Shown here in pieces: positions 14,603 through 23,628 of a DNA stretch of 60,004 nt (positions are counted from its first letter, which is position 1; the number at the start of each line of letters is the position of its first letter). Position numbers and translations under genes: made by a program. Source of the DNA: Polyangiaceae bacterium (GTDB lineage: Bacteria > Myxococcota_A > Polyangia > Polyangiales > Polyangiaceae); the NCBI GenBank assembly GCA_013361525.1, contig JABFXY010000200.1, forward strand, positions 1 through 60,004, given 5' to 3'. The notes under the pieces are model-generated. The model was not told the DNA's origin, did no database searches, and worked only from the letters and a program-made list of their open reading frames with translations.

Positions 14603-16417
14603 CTATTGCTCGCGGAAGCCTTCTGCGGGGCGAATGTTCGCCGCGTAGAGGCTCGGGATCACCGTCGCGAGGAGGCACAACGTCAGCGCGACCGCGCCTG
14701 TGATGACGAACTCTTGCCAGCGCATGAGCACGGGCAGCTGCGAGATGAAGTAGACCTTCGGGTCGAGCGGGAAGGCCCACACGAGCAGGCCTTTGCAGAC
14801 GACGAAGCCGAACGCGAGGCCGAGCGACGTGCCGAGACCGCCGATGATGCCGCCCTGGTAGAGGAAGACGCGAAGGATGGCGGAGTCGGTCGCGCCCATC
14901 GCTTTGAGGACGCTGATTTCCTTCTTCTTGTCGAGGACGACCATGATGAGGGTCGCGACGACGGTGAATGCGGCGACCAGGATGATCAGCGCGAGGACGC
15001 CGCTCATGCCGATCTGCTGGATGAGGAGCGCGGTGAAGAGGCCGTGGTTCAGCTCTTTCCAGTCCATCGTGCGGTAGCCGCAGACGTCGTCGGTGCACCC
15101 GGGGAGCGCCTTCTTGACGTTCTCGACGACCTCGTCCGACTTGTCGATGTCGGCGATCTTCATCTCGACGCCGGTGACGGTGTCACCCTCGTCGTAGAAC
15201 TCCTGCGCCTCGTAGAGGTCGGTGTAGACGAGCTTCGAGTCGTATTGATCGAAGCCTGCCTCGAACATCGCCATGACGCGGAAGCTCTTCGCGACCGGGG
15301 CCTTCACCGCGCCGCCGGAGAACTGGAAGCCGATCGTCGGCGAGGTGACGGTGACGCAGGTCCCGAGCTTCAGTTCGAGCGTCTCGGCGAGCGAGACACC
15401 GACGACGATACCCGGCAGCTTCTTGATCGCCTCCGGGTCCTCACACGGATCCGGCGGGACGACTTCTTTCAAGACCTCGTCGTCGTCCTCGGGGAGCTTG
15501 CTGCTGTAGCCACCGTCGGGCGTGATCTCGCCCTCGACCGCGCCGTCGCTCGGCTCCGCGCCGGCGTCGGCGGGGCCGCTCGCTGCGTCGTCTTCTTCCT
15601 CGCCCTTCTTCGCCTTGCCGGCCTTCGCGCTCGGCGCGTCGTCCTTCTTCGGCGCGGGCTCGGCGGACGCGTTCGCAGACGGGCTGGGGGCGGGCTCGAC
15701 GTCGCCGGCCTGCATCGCGGCGGGGATGTCGCGCGCCGCCTCTTTCTTCGCCTCGTCGTACTTCATCGCATCCTTCAAGAACGGCGCTGCGAAGCCACCG
15801 CCCCCGTCGGGCTGATCGATGTCGCTGTGAATCGGTGCGGGAGGATCGGGGATGATCACCGGGGCGACCGACCCGGTCGGGATCGGCTCGAGCCTCGGTG
15901 CAGGAGGAGCCGCGCCCTCGCGGCGAAGGCCAGTGAGGAGCCGAATCCCGCATGCCATCTCGCTCGGCTTCGGGCACTCCCCCGCTTCGCCGCGGACGAC
16001 GTGGCGCGGAAGGTCGAGGACGGGCGGCACGTCGGGAGGCAAGCCGACGCCGAGGCTCGCCTGCGGGTCGACGCCTTTGACGAGGACGCCTGTGGCGGTC
16101 TTGTCGCCGTGCGAGAGCATCATCGGGTTGATGCTGAAAGGCGCGACGTTGAGCACGCCTTCGACGTTGCGTACTCGCTCCATCACCTCGCGGTAGTTTC
16201 GAAACTCCGGCGAGTGTTTGAGGACGAGGACGTGCGCGTTGACGCCCAGCACCTTCTCGCGAAACTCGGCCTGAAATCCGCCGGTGACGCTCATCACGAT
16301 GAGCAGCGCCGCGACGCCCAACGCGACCCCGAGGATCGCGAACATCGTTCCGACCGAGATGCTGGCGCGCTTCTTCGAGCCCAGATAGCGGAACGCGAGC
16401 TGCAGCGGGTAACCCAT
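14603..16417 (-). CDS. LolC/LolE-type ABC transporter permease with large acidic insert
   Basis: 604 residues, about 200 longer than usual LolC/E. The N-terminus has the family signature: PLQLAFRYLGSKKRASISVG, then TM1 (TMFAILGVALGVAALLIVMS) and VTGGFQAEFREKVLGVNAHV. The C-terminal FtsX part has three TM helices (GVLALIILVAAFTVVATLIM, FLYQGGIIGGLGTSLGLAFG and a last helix before IPSLYAANIRPAEGFREQ), plus the coupling-helix region KKKEISVLKAMGATDSAILR. LolCDE moves lipoproteins from the inner membrane to LolA. Between about residues 145 and 325 the periplasmic domain is interrupted by an Ala/Pro/Asp/Glu/Lys-rich disordered segment (EPAPKKDDAPSAKAGKAKKG, EEEDDAASGPADAGAEPSDG). No lolD ATPase gene is next to it. 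Confidence 0.88.
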   Translation of the reverse strand: MGYPLQLAFRYLGSKKRASISVGTMFAILGVALGVAALLIVMSVTGGFQAEFREKVLGVNAHVLVLKHSPEFRNYREVMERVRNVEGVLNVAPFSINPMMLSHGDKTATGVLVKGVDPQASLGVGLPPDVPPVLDLPRHVVRGEAGECPKPSEMACGIRLLTGLRREGAAPPAPRLEPIPTGSVAPVIIPDPPAPIHSDIDQPDGGGGFAAPFLKDAMKYDEAKKEAARDIPAAMQAGDVEPAPSPSANASAEPAPKKDDAPSAKAGKAKKGEEEDDAASGPADAGAEPSDGAVEGEITPDGGYSSKLPEDDDEVLKEVVPPDPCEDPEAIKKLPGIVVGVSLAETLELKLGTCVTVTSPTIGFQFSGGAVKAPVAKSFRVMAMFEAGFDQYDSKLVYTDLYEAQEFYDEGDTVTGVEMKIADIDKSDEVVENVKKALPGCTDDVCGYRTMDWKELNHGLFTALLIQQIGMSGVLALIILVAAFTVVATLIMVVLDKKKEISVLKAMGATDSAILRVFLYQGGIIGGLGTSLGLAFGFVVCKGLLVWAFPLDPKVYFISQLPVLMRWQEFVITGAVALTLCLLATVIPSLYAANIRPAEGFREQ

Positions 16418-16497
16418 CGAACGGTTGCGCTCTAGCAGAACGCAACCAGCGATGCGAGGCCGGCAGCCGAGTCCTCGCCCGCGCGCGCCTCTTCCGG

Positions 16498-16503
16498 TAC
16501 CTT
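16498..16503 (+). promoter_or_regulatory. TACCTT -10-like hexamer, 9 nt before start
   Basis: TACCTT ends 9 nt before the ATG at 16513, without a Shine-Dalgarno. Confidence 0.35.
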
Positions 16504-16512
16504 TGTCCGGCC

Positions 16513-18126
16513 ATGAGTGGAGCGGGGCGGATGCCTACCCCGAACAGCGCCGATGCTGCGTCTGCAGCGCTCGGCGATGCGCCCCGCGCACAGGCCGCGG
16601 CGCCGGGCCCGGGTGCGCCGGCTCGCTCCCCTTCGAGCGGCGTTCGTGCGGTCGTTCAAGAGGCGCAGGCTCCCGCAGATCCGCTGGTGGGTACGACGAT
16701 CGACGGTCGCTACCTCGTCGAGCGCGTGCTCGGTGAAGGCGGGATGGGCGTCGTCTACGCGGCGATGCACCGCCACATCGAGCGGCGCGTGGCGCTCAAG
16801 ATTTTGCGGCCCGAGGTCGCGCACGAGCGCGAGGTCATCGACCGATTCATTCAAGAGGCGAAAACGGCGTCGTCGATCGGAAATCCGCACATCGTCGACG
16901 TCCTCGATTTCGGCGTCCTGCCCGACGGCTCGCAATACCTCGCGATGGAGTTCCTCGAGGGCAAGAGCCTCACCGACGTGCTCGTCGAGCGAATGGAGCC
17001 CGCGCGGATCGCGAGCATCGCGATGCAGATCTGCGAAGGCCTCGGCGCCGCGCACGAACGCGGCATCGTTCATCGCGACCTCAAGCCCGACAACGTGCTG
17101 CTGGTCGACCGAGGCGGCACCGACTTCGTGAAGCTGCTCGACTTCGGCATCGCGAAGGTATCGGGGGAAGCGTCGCAGAAGATCACGCGCGCAGGCGCGG
17201 TCTTCGGAACGCCCCACTACATGTCGCCCGAGCAATCCGCCGGGACGCCGGTCGATCACCGCGCCGACATCTATGCGCTCGGGGTGATGCTCTACGAGAT
17301 GTTGTCGGGTCAGGTCCCGTTCGACTCCGACAACTTCATGAGCATCCTGACCCAGCACATGTACAAGGCACCGGACCCGATTCGCTCGCTGGCGGGCGGC
17401 GCGACGTGCCCGCCGGCGCTGGAAGCGATCGTCCAGAAGTCCCTCGAGAAACGGCCCGAGCTCCGTTACCAGTCGATGGAAGATCTCGGCGAGGATCTGC
17501 GCCGCTTCGTCGAAGGTGAAGCGCCGGTCGCGGTCCAAGATGTGATGTCGCGCGCGGGGCAGACGGGCGTCCCTGCGGACTACTTCAAGGTCGCGAGCGC
17601 GCCGGCAGCGTTGCCGCCCGGCGCGTGGGCACCGCCGGCTCCGACCATGGCCGCGACGGCTCCGATGCAAGCGCCGCCGGTCCAAACACCCGCGGCCTCG
17701 AAGGGTCACGTCGCGCTTTATCTCGTCATCGCGGCGTCGCTCGCGGTGATCGCCGGGTCGCTCGGCATCCTCTGGCACCGGCAGAACGCGCGCAACGACG
17801 CGAAGCCGCAGCCTGTCGCGAGCGCGACGCCGTCGGATCCATCCGCTGTCGCAGCGCAGCCGGCACCGTCGATTGCCGCGCCGCCCGCAACGTCGGACCC
17901 GCCGCCGCGCGTCGTCGATCCCGGCCCTTCGGCGAGCGTCGTCGTCGAAGGCACCAAGCCCGAGCCGGCACCGACCGCTCGAACCTTTCGAGCTCCACCG
18001 CCGTCACGGCCTCCGCCTTCGAAAGCGGCGCCGCCTCCCCCCTCGCCTCCTCCACCGCAACCTGCAGCGGCTCCTCGCGACGACAACTCGTGGGATTCGG
18101 GGCCGCAGAAGGTCTTCAAGCGATAA
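16513..18126 (+). CDS. membrane-anchored Hanks-type Ser/Thr protein kinase
   Basis: 537 residues. After an Ala/Pro-rich N-terminal tail of about 60 residues comes a complete kinase domain: VLGEGGMGVVYAA, VALKIL (Lys96), GIVHRDLKPDNVL (Asp189), LLDFGIAKV (DFG 210-212), GTPHYMSPEQSAGTPVDHRA and ADIYALGVMLYEML. It ends near residue 330 at a PNVR-type tail (LGEDLRRFVEGEAP). A single TM helix lies at about 399-421 (HVALYLVIAASLAVIAGSLG). The outside part is a Pro/Ala/Ser-rich tail with no folded sensor domain. The CCA-adding enzyme gene starts 1 nt after its stop, so the two may be cotranscribed. Confidence 0.92.
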   Translation: MSGAGRMPTPNSADAASAALGDAPRAQAAAPGPGAPARSPSSGVRAVVQEAQAPADPLVGTTIDGRYLVERVLGEGGMGVVYAAMHRHIERRVALKILRPEVAHEREVIDRFIQEAKTASSIGNPHIVDVLDFGVLPDGSQYLAMEFLEGKSLTDVLVERMEPARIASIAMQICEGLGAAHERGIVHRDLKPDNVLLVDRGGTDFVKLLDFGIAKVSGEASQKITRAGAVFGTPHYMSPEQSAGTPVDHRADIYALGVMLYEMLSGQVPFDSDNFMSILTQHMYKAPDPIRSLAGGATCPPALEAIVQKSLEKRPELRYQSMEDLGEDLRRFVEGEAPVAVQDVMSRAGQTGVPADYFKVASAPAALPPGAWAPPAPTMAATAPMQAPPVQTPAASKGHVALYLVIAASLAVIAGSLGILWHRQNARNDAKPQPVASATPSDPSAVAAQPAPSIAAPPATSDPPPRVVDPGPSASVVVEGTKPEPAPTARTFRAPPPSRPPPSKAAPPPPSPPPPQPAAAPRDDNSWDSGPQKVFKR

Positions 18127-18127
18127 C

Positions 18128-19507
18128 GTGCGCTCTCTGCTCGAGAAAGTCCCCGAGGATGTCGCCTTTCTGGTTCGACGCCTGCGGGAAAAAGGCAAAC
18201 GAGGCTGGATCGTCGGCGGCTGCGTGCGCGATCTGCTCCGCGGCAAGACGCCGAAAGACTGGGACGTCGCCACCGACGCGCGGCCGAACGAGGTCAAGCG
18301 CTTCTTCCCGCGCGTGATCGAGACGGGCATCGCGCACGGCACGGTCACCGTGCTCGTCGATCACCGCCCGTACGAGGTGACGACGCTCCGCGGTGAGGGC
18401 GCCTATTCGGACGGCCGCCGGCCCGACAAGGTCGAGTTCGTCGACGATATCGTCGCCGACCTCGCGCGTCGCGATTTCACCTTCAACGCGATCGCGCTCG
18501 ATCCGATCGACGGACACGTCATCGATCCCTTCGACGGCAAAGGGGACCTCGATCGCGGCCTGCTCCGCGCCGTCGGTGATCCGCGCGAGCGCTTCGCCGA
18601 AGACGGCCTGCGCGTGCTGCGTGCCGCGCGGTTCAGCGCGACGCTGGACGTCGCGATCGACGAGGCGACCCTGCAAGCGATGAGCTCCGACTCGGCGCAC
18701 GACACCTTCAAGAAGGTGAGCGCAGAGCGTGTGCGCGACGAGTGGGTGAAGAGCATGACCGCCGGCAAGCCGAGCATTGCGTTCGACACGATGCGGAAGA
18801 CGGGCCTGCTCGGAATCACGTGCCCGGAGCTCATCGAGTCGGTGGGCTGCACGCAAAACCGCTACCACTCCTTCGACGTGTGGGGCCACGCGATGGCGTG
18901 CCTCGACGCGGCGGAGCCGGATGCCGTCCTGCGCATGAGCGCCCTCTTCCACGACGTGGGCAAGCCGCGATCGCGCGCATTTTCGGACAAAACGAACGAT
19001 TTTACGTTCTACGATCACGAGCGCATCGGCGCGGAGATGGCCGATCCGATCCTTCAGAGGCTGCGCTTCTCGAACGAAGAGCGGCAGACCATCGTCGCGC
19101 TCGTCCGGCACCACCTCATCTGCTACTCGGCGGATTGGACCGACGCCGCCGTTCGGCGCTGGCTCCGCCGCGTCAGCCCGGGCCTCGCCCCGCTCCTCTA
19201 CAAGCTCGGCAGGGCCGACGTGCGCGGCAAGGGTCGACCCGTCGACGACGAGCTCGCGAACATCGACGAGCTCGAGGAGCGCGCGACGAAGCTCGTCGCC
19301 GACGGAACCGCCCTCTCGACGCGAGACCTCGCCATCAAAGGCCACGACGTGATGAAAGAGCTCGGCATCAAGCCCGGACCGGTCGTCGGCCGGCTCCTCG
19401 ATCGCCTGCTCGAGCTGGTGATCGACGACCCGAGCCGAAACGAGCGCGACACGCTCATCGCGGAGGCAAAACAGATCCTTTCGGAGGCCGAGGGCTCGAA
19501 GCCTTGA
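18128..19507 (+). CDS. CCA tRNA nucleotidyltransferase with HD domain
   Basis: 459 residues from GTG 18128. The head domain has the class II nucleotidyltransferase motifs: WIVGGCVRDLLRGKTPKDWD and VATDA (GG, then DxD metal ligands), followed by RRDFTFNAIALDPIDGHVID and EDGLRVLRAARFSATLDVAI (RRD and EDxxR nucleotide-choosing motifs). An HD phosphohydrolase region follows (RYHSFDVWGHAMACLD, MSALFHDVGKPRSRAF, YDHERIGAEMAD). The enzyme adds or repairs the 3' CCA of tRNAs. Poly(A) polymerases share the head, but the intact HD domain favours a CCA enzyme. The tRNA-Leu gene in this window does not encode CCA. The stop overlaps the next gene's TTG. Confidence 0.92.
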   Translation: MRSLLEKVPEDVAFLVRRLREKGKRGWIVGGCVRDLLRGKTPKDWDVATDARPNEVKRFFPRVIETGIAHGTVTVLVDHRPYEVTTLRGEGAYSDGRRPDKVEFVDDIVADLARRDFTFNAIALDPIDGHVIDPFDGKGDLDRGLLRAVGDPRERFAEDGLRVLRAARFSATLDVAIDEATLQAMSSDSAHDTFKKVSAERVRDEWVKSMTAGKPSIAFDTMRKTGLLGITCPELIESVGCTQNRYHSFDVWGHAMACLDAAEPDAVLRMSALFHDVGKPRSRAFSDKTNDFTFYDHERIGAEMADPILQRLRFSNEERQTIVALVRHHLICYSADWTDAAVRRWLRRVSPGLAPLLYKLGRADVRGKGRPVDDELANIDELEERATKLVADGTALSTRDLAIKGHDVMKELGIKPGPVVGRLLDRLLELVIDDPSRNERDTLIAEAKQILSEAEGSKP

Positions 19508-20292
19508 GCGCCCGCGCGGCGAAGGCGCGACGCCTCGCGTGCGCGGCGTCCCTTGCGGCGTCGTTCGCGCTCGCGACGTCCTCGGCCCGCGCCGACGACG
19601 GCCCGATCACCGCGCTGAAGAACATGTTCCGCGCGAGCCCGACCCTGACCATCGCGACGAGCACCGTCGTGATCCTCGCGGACATCGGGATCACCGCGGT
19701 CGTCTCGGTCGATGCCGCGCGCGGGCTCGACAGCGACCAAGGCCTCCACCTCGTCGAAATCGGCGTGGCCGCGCCGCAAGCGCTCCTCTTCGCGGCCGCT
19801 CCGTTCTTCTTCGACATCGACGAGTGGAAGCCGGAGGAGAACATGCTCCTCTTGTTTCCGTTCACGGCCTGGTCGGGAGCCTTGCTCACGCACGGGATTT
19901 GGTCGCTCTCCTCCACGGAGGTCGAGCCGCTGACGCGCCTCGGAGTGAGCGGGCTCGTCGGTCTGAACTGGGCGCTCACGACCGAAGGCGTCGCCTGTCT
20001 GTCCCGCGGAAAAGCAGCTCCGCAGGAGATCGCCATCGCCGAGGTCGTGGTCGGCGCGGGCGAAACGGCCCTCTCCATCGAGCGCGCGGTCTCGGTAAAA
20101 GACGCATCGCTCGAATGGGGTCTCCTAGCAGGATGGTCCGCGGTGATCCTCGGTCATGGCATCGCTTCGCTGGTGATCGGCACGAAGTCCGAGCCGGAGC
20201 CCGACTACCTGGGCGAAAACCAGGCGAGCTTCTCGCCGTGGCTCGCACCGAGCGACGGAGGCCTCACTGTCGGCGCTGCCGGCGCATTCTGA
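19504..20292 (+). CDS. polytopic membrane protein, hypothetical
   Basis: 262 residues from a TTG that overlaps the previous stop (TTGA at 19504-19507). It has a signal-like N-terminus (LACAASLAASFALATSSARA) and then about five or six TM segments, for example TLTIATSTVVILADIGITAV, GVAAPQALLFAAAPFFFDID, LLLFPFTAWSGALLTHGIWS, LEWGLLAGWSAVILGHGIAS. No transporter signature is recognised. Tight coupling to the CCA-enzyme gene suggests cotranscription, but a functional link is not evident. The codon style matches its neighbours. Function unknown. Confidence 0.75.
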   Translation: MSARAAKARRLACAASLAASFALATSSARADDGPITALKNMFRASPTLTIATSTVVILADIGITAVVSVDAARGLDSDQGLHLVEIGVAAPQALLFAAAPFFFDIDEWKPEENMLLLFPFTAWSGALLTHGIWSLSSTEVEPLTRLGVSGLVGLNWALTTEGVACLSRGKAAPQEIAIAEVVVGAGETALSIERAVSVKDASLEWGLLAGWSAVILGHGIASLVIGTKSEPEPDYLGENQASFSPWLAPSDGGLTVGAAGAF

Positions 20293-20331
20293 CGCGATCG
20301 CGCACATGTCGTTTCTCTCGAGCGAGGGCGC

Positions 20332-20337
20332 TATAGT
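20332..20337 (+). promoter_or_regulatory. TATAGT -10-like hexamer, 8 nt before start
   Basis: TATAGT, the closest of the set to a consensus -10, ends 8 nt before the ATG at 20346. No Shine-Dalgarno is present. Confidence 0.45.
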
Positions 20338-20345
20338 CGACGCGA

Positions 20346-22241
20346 ATGCCTGCACGCTCGGACCGGCCGCGCTCGGACCAGCATCGACAGGAGCCCGAGG
20401 TCCCCGACATTTCCGTCGAGGCCCTGAAGTACCACCCGGGTGATGTCGTGGCCGAGAAGTATCGGCTCGAGGAGCTGATGGGCCAGGGCGCCATGGGCGC
20501 AGTGTGGCGCGCGCGCAACCTAGCGCTCGACGTCGACGTCGCGCTGAAGCTCATTCACGGCGAGCTCGTCTCCCCCGAAAGCGTCGAGCGTCTCGAGCGC
20601 GAGGCGCACGCCGCCGCGCGGCTCGAGCACCCCTCCGCGGTGCGGGTCTTCGATCTCGGCAAGAGCGAGCTCGGCGACCCGTTCATCGTGATGGAGCTGC
20701 TCCGCGGCGAGAGCCTCTACGACCTGCTCGACCGCAGGAAGACGCTCGCCCCGGAAGAGGCGGTTCCGCTCCTCTTGCCGATCGTGAGCGCCCTCGCTGC
20801 CGCGCACGGGAAGGGCATCGTTCACCGCGACCTCAAGCCCGACAACATCGTCCTCGTCGAGCAGGAGTCGGGGGTGATCCCGAAGGTCGTCGACTTCGGT
20901 ATCGCGATGGTGAGCTCACCCCGCTACGAGCGGCGCTCGACGACCGCCGGCACGATCCTCGGTAGCCCCGATTACATGTCGCCGGAGCAAGCCAGCGGAG
21001 ACGTCGAGCAGATCGGCCCGGCGAGCGACGTCTGGTCCCTCGCCGTCGTCCTCTACGAGACGATCGCCGGCCGCCCCCCGTTCGAGGCGCCTCATCCGCT
21101 CGCGTTGCTCCGCGCGATCATCGAGACGGACCCGCGGACCTTGCTCGGGCTCGGCGTGGCCGACGCGAAGCTGTCGGCGGTGGTCGATCGAGCGCTCACG
21201 AAGGATCTCGCGCGGCGATTTCCGGACATGCGCTCGTTCGGCAAAGCCCTCGCCGAGTGGGCGATGTCGGTCGGCATCGACACCGACGCGACCGGCGCGT
21301 CGCTGCAGGCCGTCTGGGCGCAGAGCTCGCGCACGTCACTCGCGTCGTTCAACACCGAGCGCGAGGCGCGCATCAGCCGCACGAGCGCACCGCGCGTGTT
21401 CACACCGAACCACGCCGTGTGGACACCGACGAAGAGCCCGCCGCGCGGGCGCCGGATCGCGGCGGCCGTCGCGGGTATCGTCGCGATCGTCGCGGCGGCG
21501 TTCGGCGCGGTGTGGTTCTTTCGCGGGAAACATCCGGCATCCGCATCGGGGGCTCGCTCGGATGCGACGGCCGCGCCCGTGGCGAGCCCGACGGTGAACG
21601 AACGCGCGGAGATGTCCGCCGCACCCGCGAGCAACGTCCCCGCCGAGGCGACGGCAACGACGCCGACAGCGCTCGCGAGCGCGACCGTCGCGTCGTCCGC
21701 GCCCTCCATCGCGACCGACGTCGCGCCTCGAGCTACCGACGTTCGCAGCTGCGTCGCGCGGTTGTTTCCGCCCGACGCATTCGAAAAAGACGCGTCGCTC
21801 GACGCGCTCTGTATCGAGACCGATCCCCGGCGCGGAGCGGCGCTCCTCCGGGGGGAGATCGCGAAACACGGGCTCGTCGCTCGCCGCACCACGGACCCGA
21901 TGCGCATTTGGGCGCAGCTCTCCTGGTACGAGATGGCGACATTCGCGCTCGCGCGCGGGCGTTGTTGCGAGGCCTCGAAGCTACCGGACTTCGTCGTCCC
22001 GCCGTCCGTCGGGACGTGCGAGACGCTCGCGCCCGCACTCGAAGGCATCGAGCACGCGGCGCGCGGCGAACGCGACAAAGACACCGCCATCGCGGCGTTC
22101 CGAAGCGTCGCCGTGTGCATCGAGCGCTCGCATCGCCTCAACACGAATTTGCCGAGCCCCTACAGCTATCGGGACCCGCCGCCCGGCGGCGCCGAGACGG
22201 TGTTCCGCGCGATGTTGGATCGCGCGGCCCCGGCTCCTTGA
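20346..22241 (+). CDS. membrane-anchored Ser/Thr protein kinase with C-terminal extracytoplasmic domain
   Basis: 631 residues. The kinase domain spans about 36-310: LMGQGAMGAVWRA, VALKLIHGEL, GIVHRDLKPDNIVL (RD type), VVDFGIAMVS, GSPDYMSPEQASGDVEQIGP and SDVWSLAVVLYETI. A TM helix lies near 371-393 (IAAAVAGIVAIVAAAFGAVW). After a Ser/Thr/Ala-rich linker there is a Cys-containing domain of about 150 residues (VRSCVARLFPPDAFEKDASL, DALCIETDPRRGAALLRGEI, WYEMATFALARGRCCEASKL, VPPSVGTCETLAPALEGIEH). It has several conserved-looking Cys and helical character. It could be an extracytoplasmic sensor, but I do not recognise it. Confidence 0.92.
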   Translation: MPARSDRPRSDQHRQEPEVPDISVEALKYHPGDVVAEKYRLEELMGQGAMGAVWRARNLALDVDVALKLIHGELVSPESVERLEREAHAAARLEHPSAVRVFDLGKSELGDPFIVMELLRGESLYDLLDRRKTLAPEEAVPLLLPIVSALAAAHGKGIVHRDLKPDNIVLVEQESGVIPKVVDFGIAMVSSPRYERRSTTAGTILGSPDYMSPEQASGDVEQIGPASDVWSLAVVLYETIAGRPPFEAPHPLALLRAIIETDPRTLLGLGVADAKLSAVVDRALTKDLARRFPDMRSFGKALAEWAMSVGIDTDATGASLQAVWAQSSRTSLASFNTEREARISRTSAPRVFTPNHAVWTPTKSPPRGRRIAAAVAGIVAIVAAAFGAVWFFRGKHPASASGARSDATAAPVASPTVNERAEMSAAPASNVPAEATATTPTALASATVASSAPSIATDVAPRATDVRSCVARLFPPDAFEKDASLDALCIETDPRRGAALLRGEIAKHGLVARRTTDPMRIWAQLSWYEMATFALARGRCCEASKLPDFVVPPSVGTCETLAPALEGIEHAARGERDKDTAIAAFRSVAVCIERSHRLNTNLPSPYSYRDPPPGGAETVFRAMLDRAAPAP

Positions 22242-22255
22242 GCGAACGACGTTCG

Positions 22256-22522
22256 CTACTTCTTCGGCGCTGCCGAGGGCGCTGCGCTCGGTGCCTGCGT
22301 CCCTGTCGACGCCGGCTCTGCGGTAGTCTCCGTCGCGGGCTTCTCTTCCTTGGGTTTGTCTTCCTTCTTCACCTCCGCGACGGTCGTGGAGGTCTTCGGC
22401 GGAGCGCTCTGCGCGGCGGACGCGCTCGCCGATCCGGCGGCATTGGCGCCCATGTCACAGCCGGCAGCGAAGCAAAGCGCAAGGACGGAGACGAAAGCGT
22501 AAACGGAAGATCGAAGGTTCAT
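22256..22522 (-). CDS. small lipoprotein, low complexity
   Basis: 88 residues from ATG 22522 (AGAGG 9 nt upstream). An earlier in-frame ATG at 22540 lacks a ribosome binding site. Signal MNLRSSVYAFVSVLALCFAA then GC (lipobox FAAGC). The mature part is only an Ala/Ser/Lys/Glu/Pro-rich tail (EVKKEDKPKEEKPATETTAE), probably disordered. It should be anchored in a membrane and reach into the periplasm. It is convergent with the preceding kinase gene, 14 nt apart. Function unknown. Confidence 0.75.
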   Translation of the reverse strand: MNLRSSVYAFVSVLALCFAAGCDMGANAAGSASASAAQSAPPKTSTTVAEVKKEDKPKEEKPATETTAEPASTGTQAPSAAPSAAPKK

Positions 22523-22803
22523 TTGGACGTACCTCTCCATCGCGCACGAGCGGCTCGCTCGGCGCTTCGTTCGTGAATGTCTCCTCGCGCGCACCATTGA
22601 CGCGCTCGCCGTGGCGCTCGCTCGTCGATGTCGAGCGGCGACCATTGCGATACGCCTAAGCTGCTATCGCCCGGCGGTGTCGCCAGTCATTCATTGCAAT
22701 TCATCGTCGCAGCCGCGGCCCAATGCGCTACGTGCGTCGGCGGGTGTCGAAGATCGTCACGGACTTGTCGTCAGGGCCCTGTCGGACACCGAGCAACGCG
22801 ACA

Positions 22804-23532
22804 TCAAGGACGATGTAGCGCCGTCTTTCGGAGCATGATGCCCGCACCTTTGACGGTGACGATCGCATCACCGCGGGAGCCGAGCTTGCGCCGCAGGCGT
22901 GTCAGCGCGGCGTCGATGGTGTTGTCGCCGACCCCGGCCCCGGGACCCCACACCGCCTCCACGAGCATCGGGCGGGGGACCACCGTTTCGGCGTGGTCGG
23001 CGAGAATGGTCAGGAGGCGCAGCTCTCTCGTGGAGAGGGCGATGTGTTGCTCGTTCAAACCGTCGCGCAGGACGATCCGACCCTGCAACGGCTCGATCGA
23101 CATCGTCTCCGACCCGGCAAGCCGCGAGGGCCGGCGACGTAAGACGGCTGCGAGGCGAGCGCGGAGGACCGCGCCGCTCGGGGGCTTGATGACGTAATCG
23201 TCAGCTCCGGCCTGGAAGCCTTCGACGACCTCTTCGTCGTCGCAGAGGTGCGTGATGACGATGACCGGCACCTTGAGGTCGGCCTCGCGCATCTCGCGGC
23301 AGAGGTCCAAACCGTCCCCGTCGGGCAGCCGCCGGTCGAGCAACACGGCCGCATAAGGCGCGTCACCGTGCAGCAGCGCGCGAGCCTGCGCCTTGGTCGC
23401 GCACCCTTCGGCCGCGTACCCCGCTTCCTGAAGCATCTTCACGAGCGCTCGTTGCAGCAGCGCTTCGTCCTCGACGATCAGGACGCGAACACCCTCGACA
23501 GTTTCCTCCAACGGGCTTCCGTCCACTCGCAC
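22804..23532 (-). CDS. OmpR/PhoB-type response regulator
   Basis: 242 residues from GTG 23532; GTG 23526 is also possible. The receiver domain has VLIVEDEALL (acidic pair), LLDRRLPDGDG (phospho-Asp66), VITH (Thr94) and DDYVIKPPSG (Lys116), all intact. The C-terminal winged helix reads IALSTRELRLLTILADHAET, VVPRPMLVEAVWGPGAGVGD, TIDAALTRLRRKLGSRGDAI. The tail is VTVKGAGIMLRK, where OmpR proteins have VxGxGYxL, so the wing lacks the usual Tyr. It is the last gene of a minus-strand signalling set whose only kinase-like member is degenerate, so its phosphodonor may lie elsewhere. Confidence 0.9.
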   Translation of the reverse strand: MRVDGSPLEETVEGVRVLIVEDEALLQRALVKMLQEAGYAAEGCATKAQARALLHGDAPYAAVLLDRRLPDGDGLDLCREMREADLKVPVIVITHLCDDEEVVEGFQAGADDYVIKPPSGAVLRARLAAVLRRRPSRLAGSETMSIEPLQGRIVLRDGLNEQHIALSTRELRLLTILADHAETVVPRPMLVEAVWGPGAGVGDNTIDAALTRLRRKLGSRGDAIVTVKGAGIMLRKTALHRP

Positions 23533-23628
23533 GACAAGCCCATGTCGTACCTCAACTCGCGCTCCAGGAACAACGTCGGATGAGTCGACTCGGCGCGCCG
23601 TGAAGAGGTCGGTCGATCGGATGTCGCG

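Noticed and set aside
14606..16435. 609-residue plus-strand frame
   Set aside because: It is the antisense shadow of the LolC/E permease. Its composition (Arg, Asp, His) is that of a GC-rich reverse frame.
16432..17778. 448-residue minus-strand frame
   Set aside because: It is antisense to the kinase at 16513, whose motifs are intact.
18116..19345. 409-residue minus-strand frame
   Set aside because: It is antisense to the CCA-adding enzyme, which has all its catalytic motifs.
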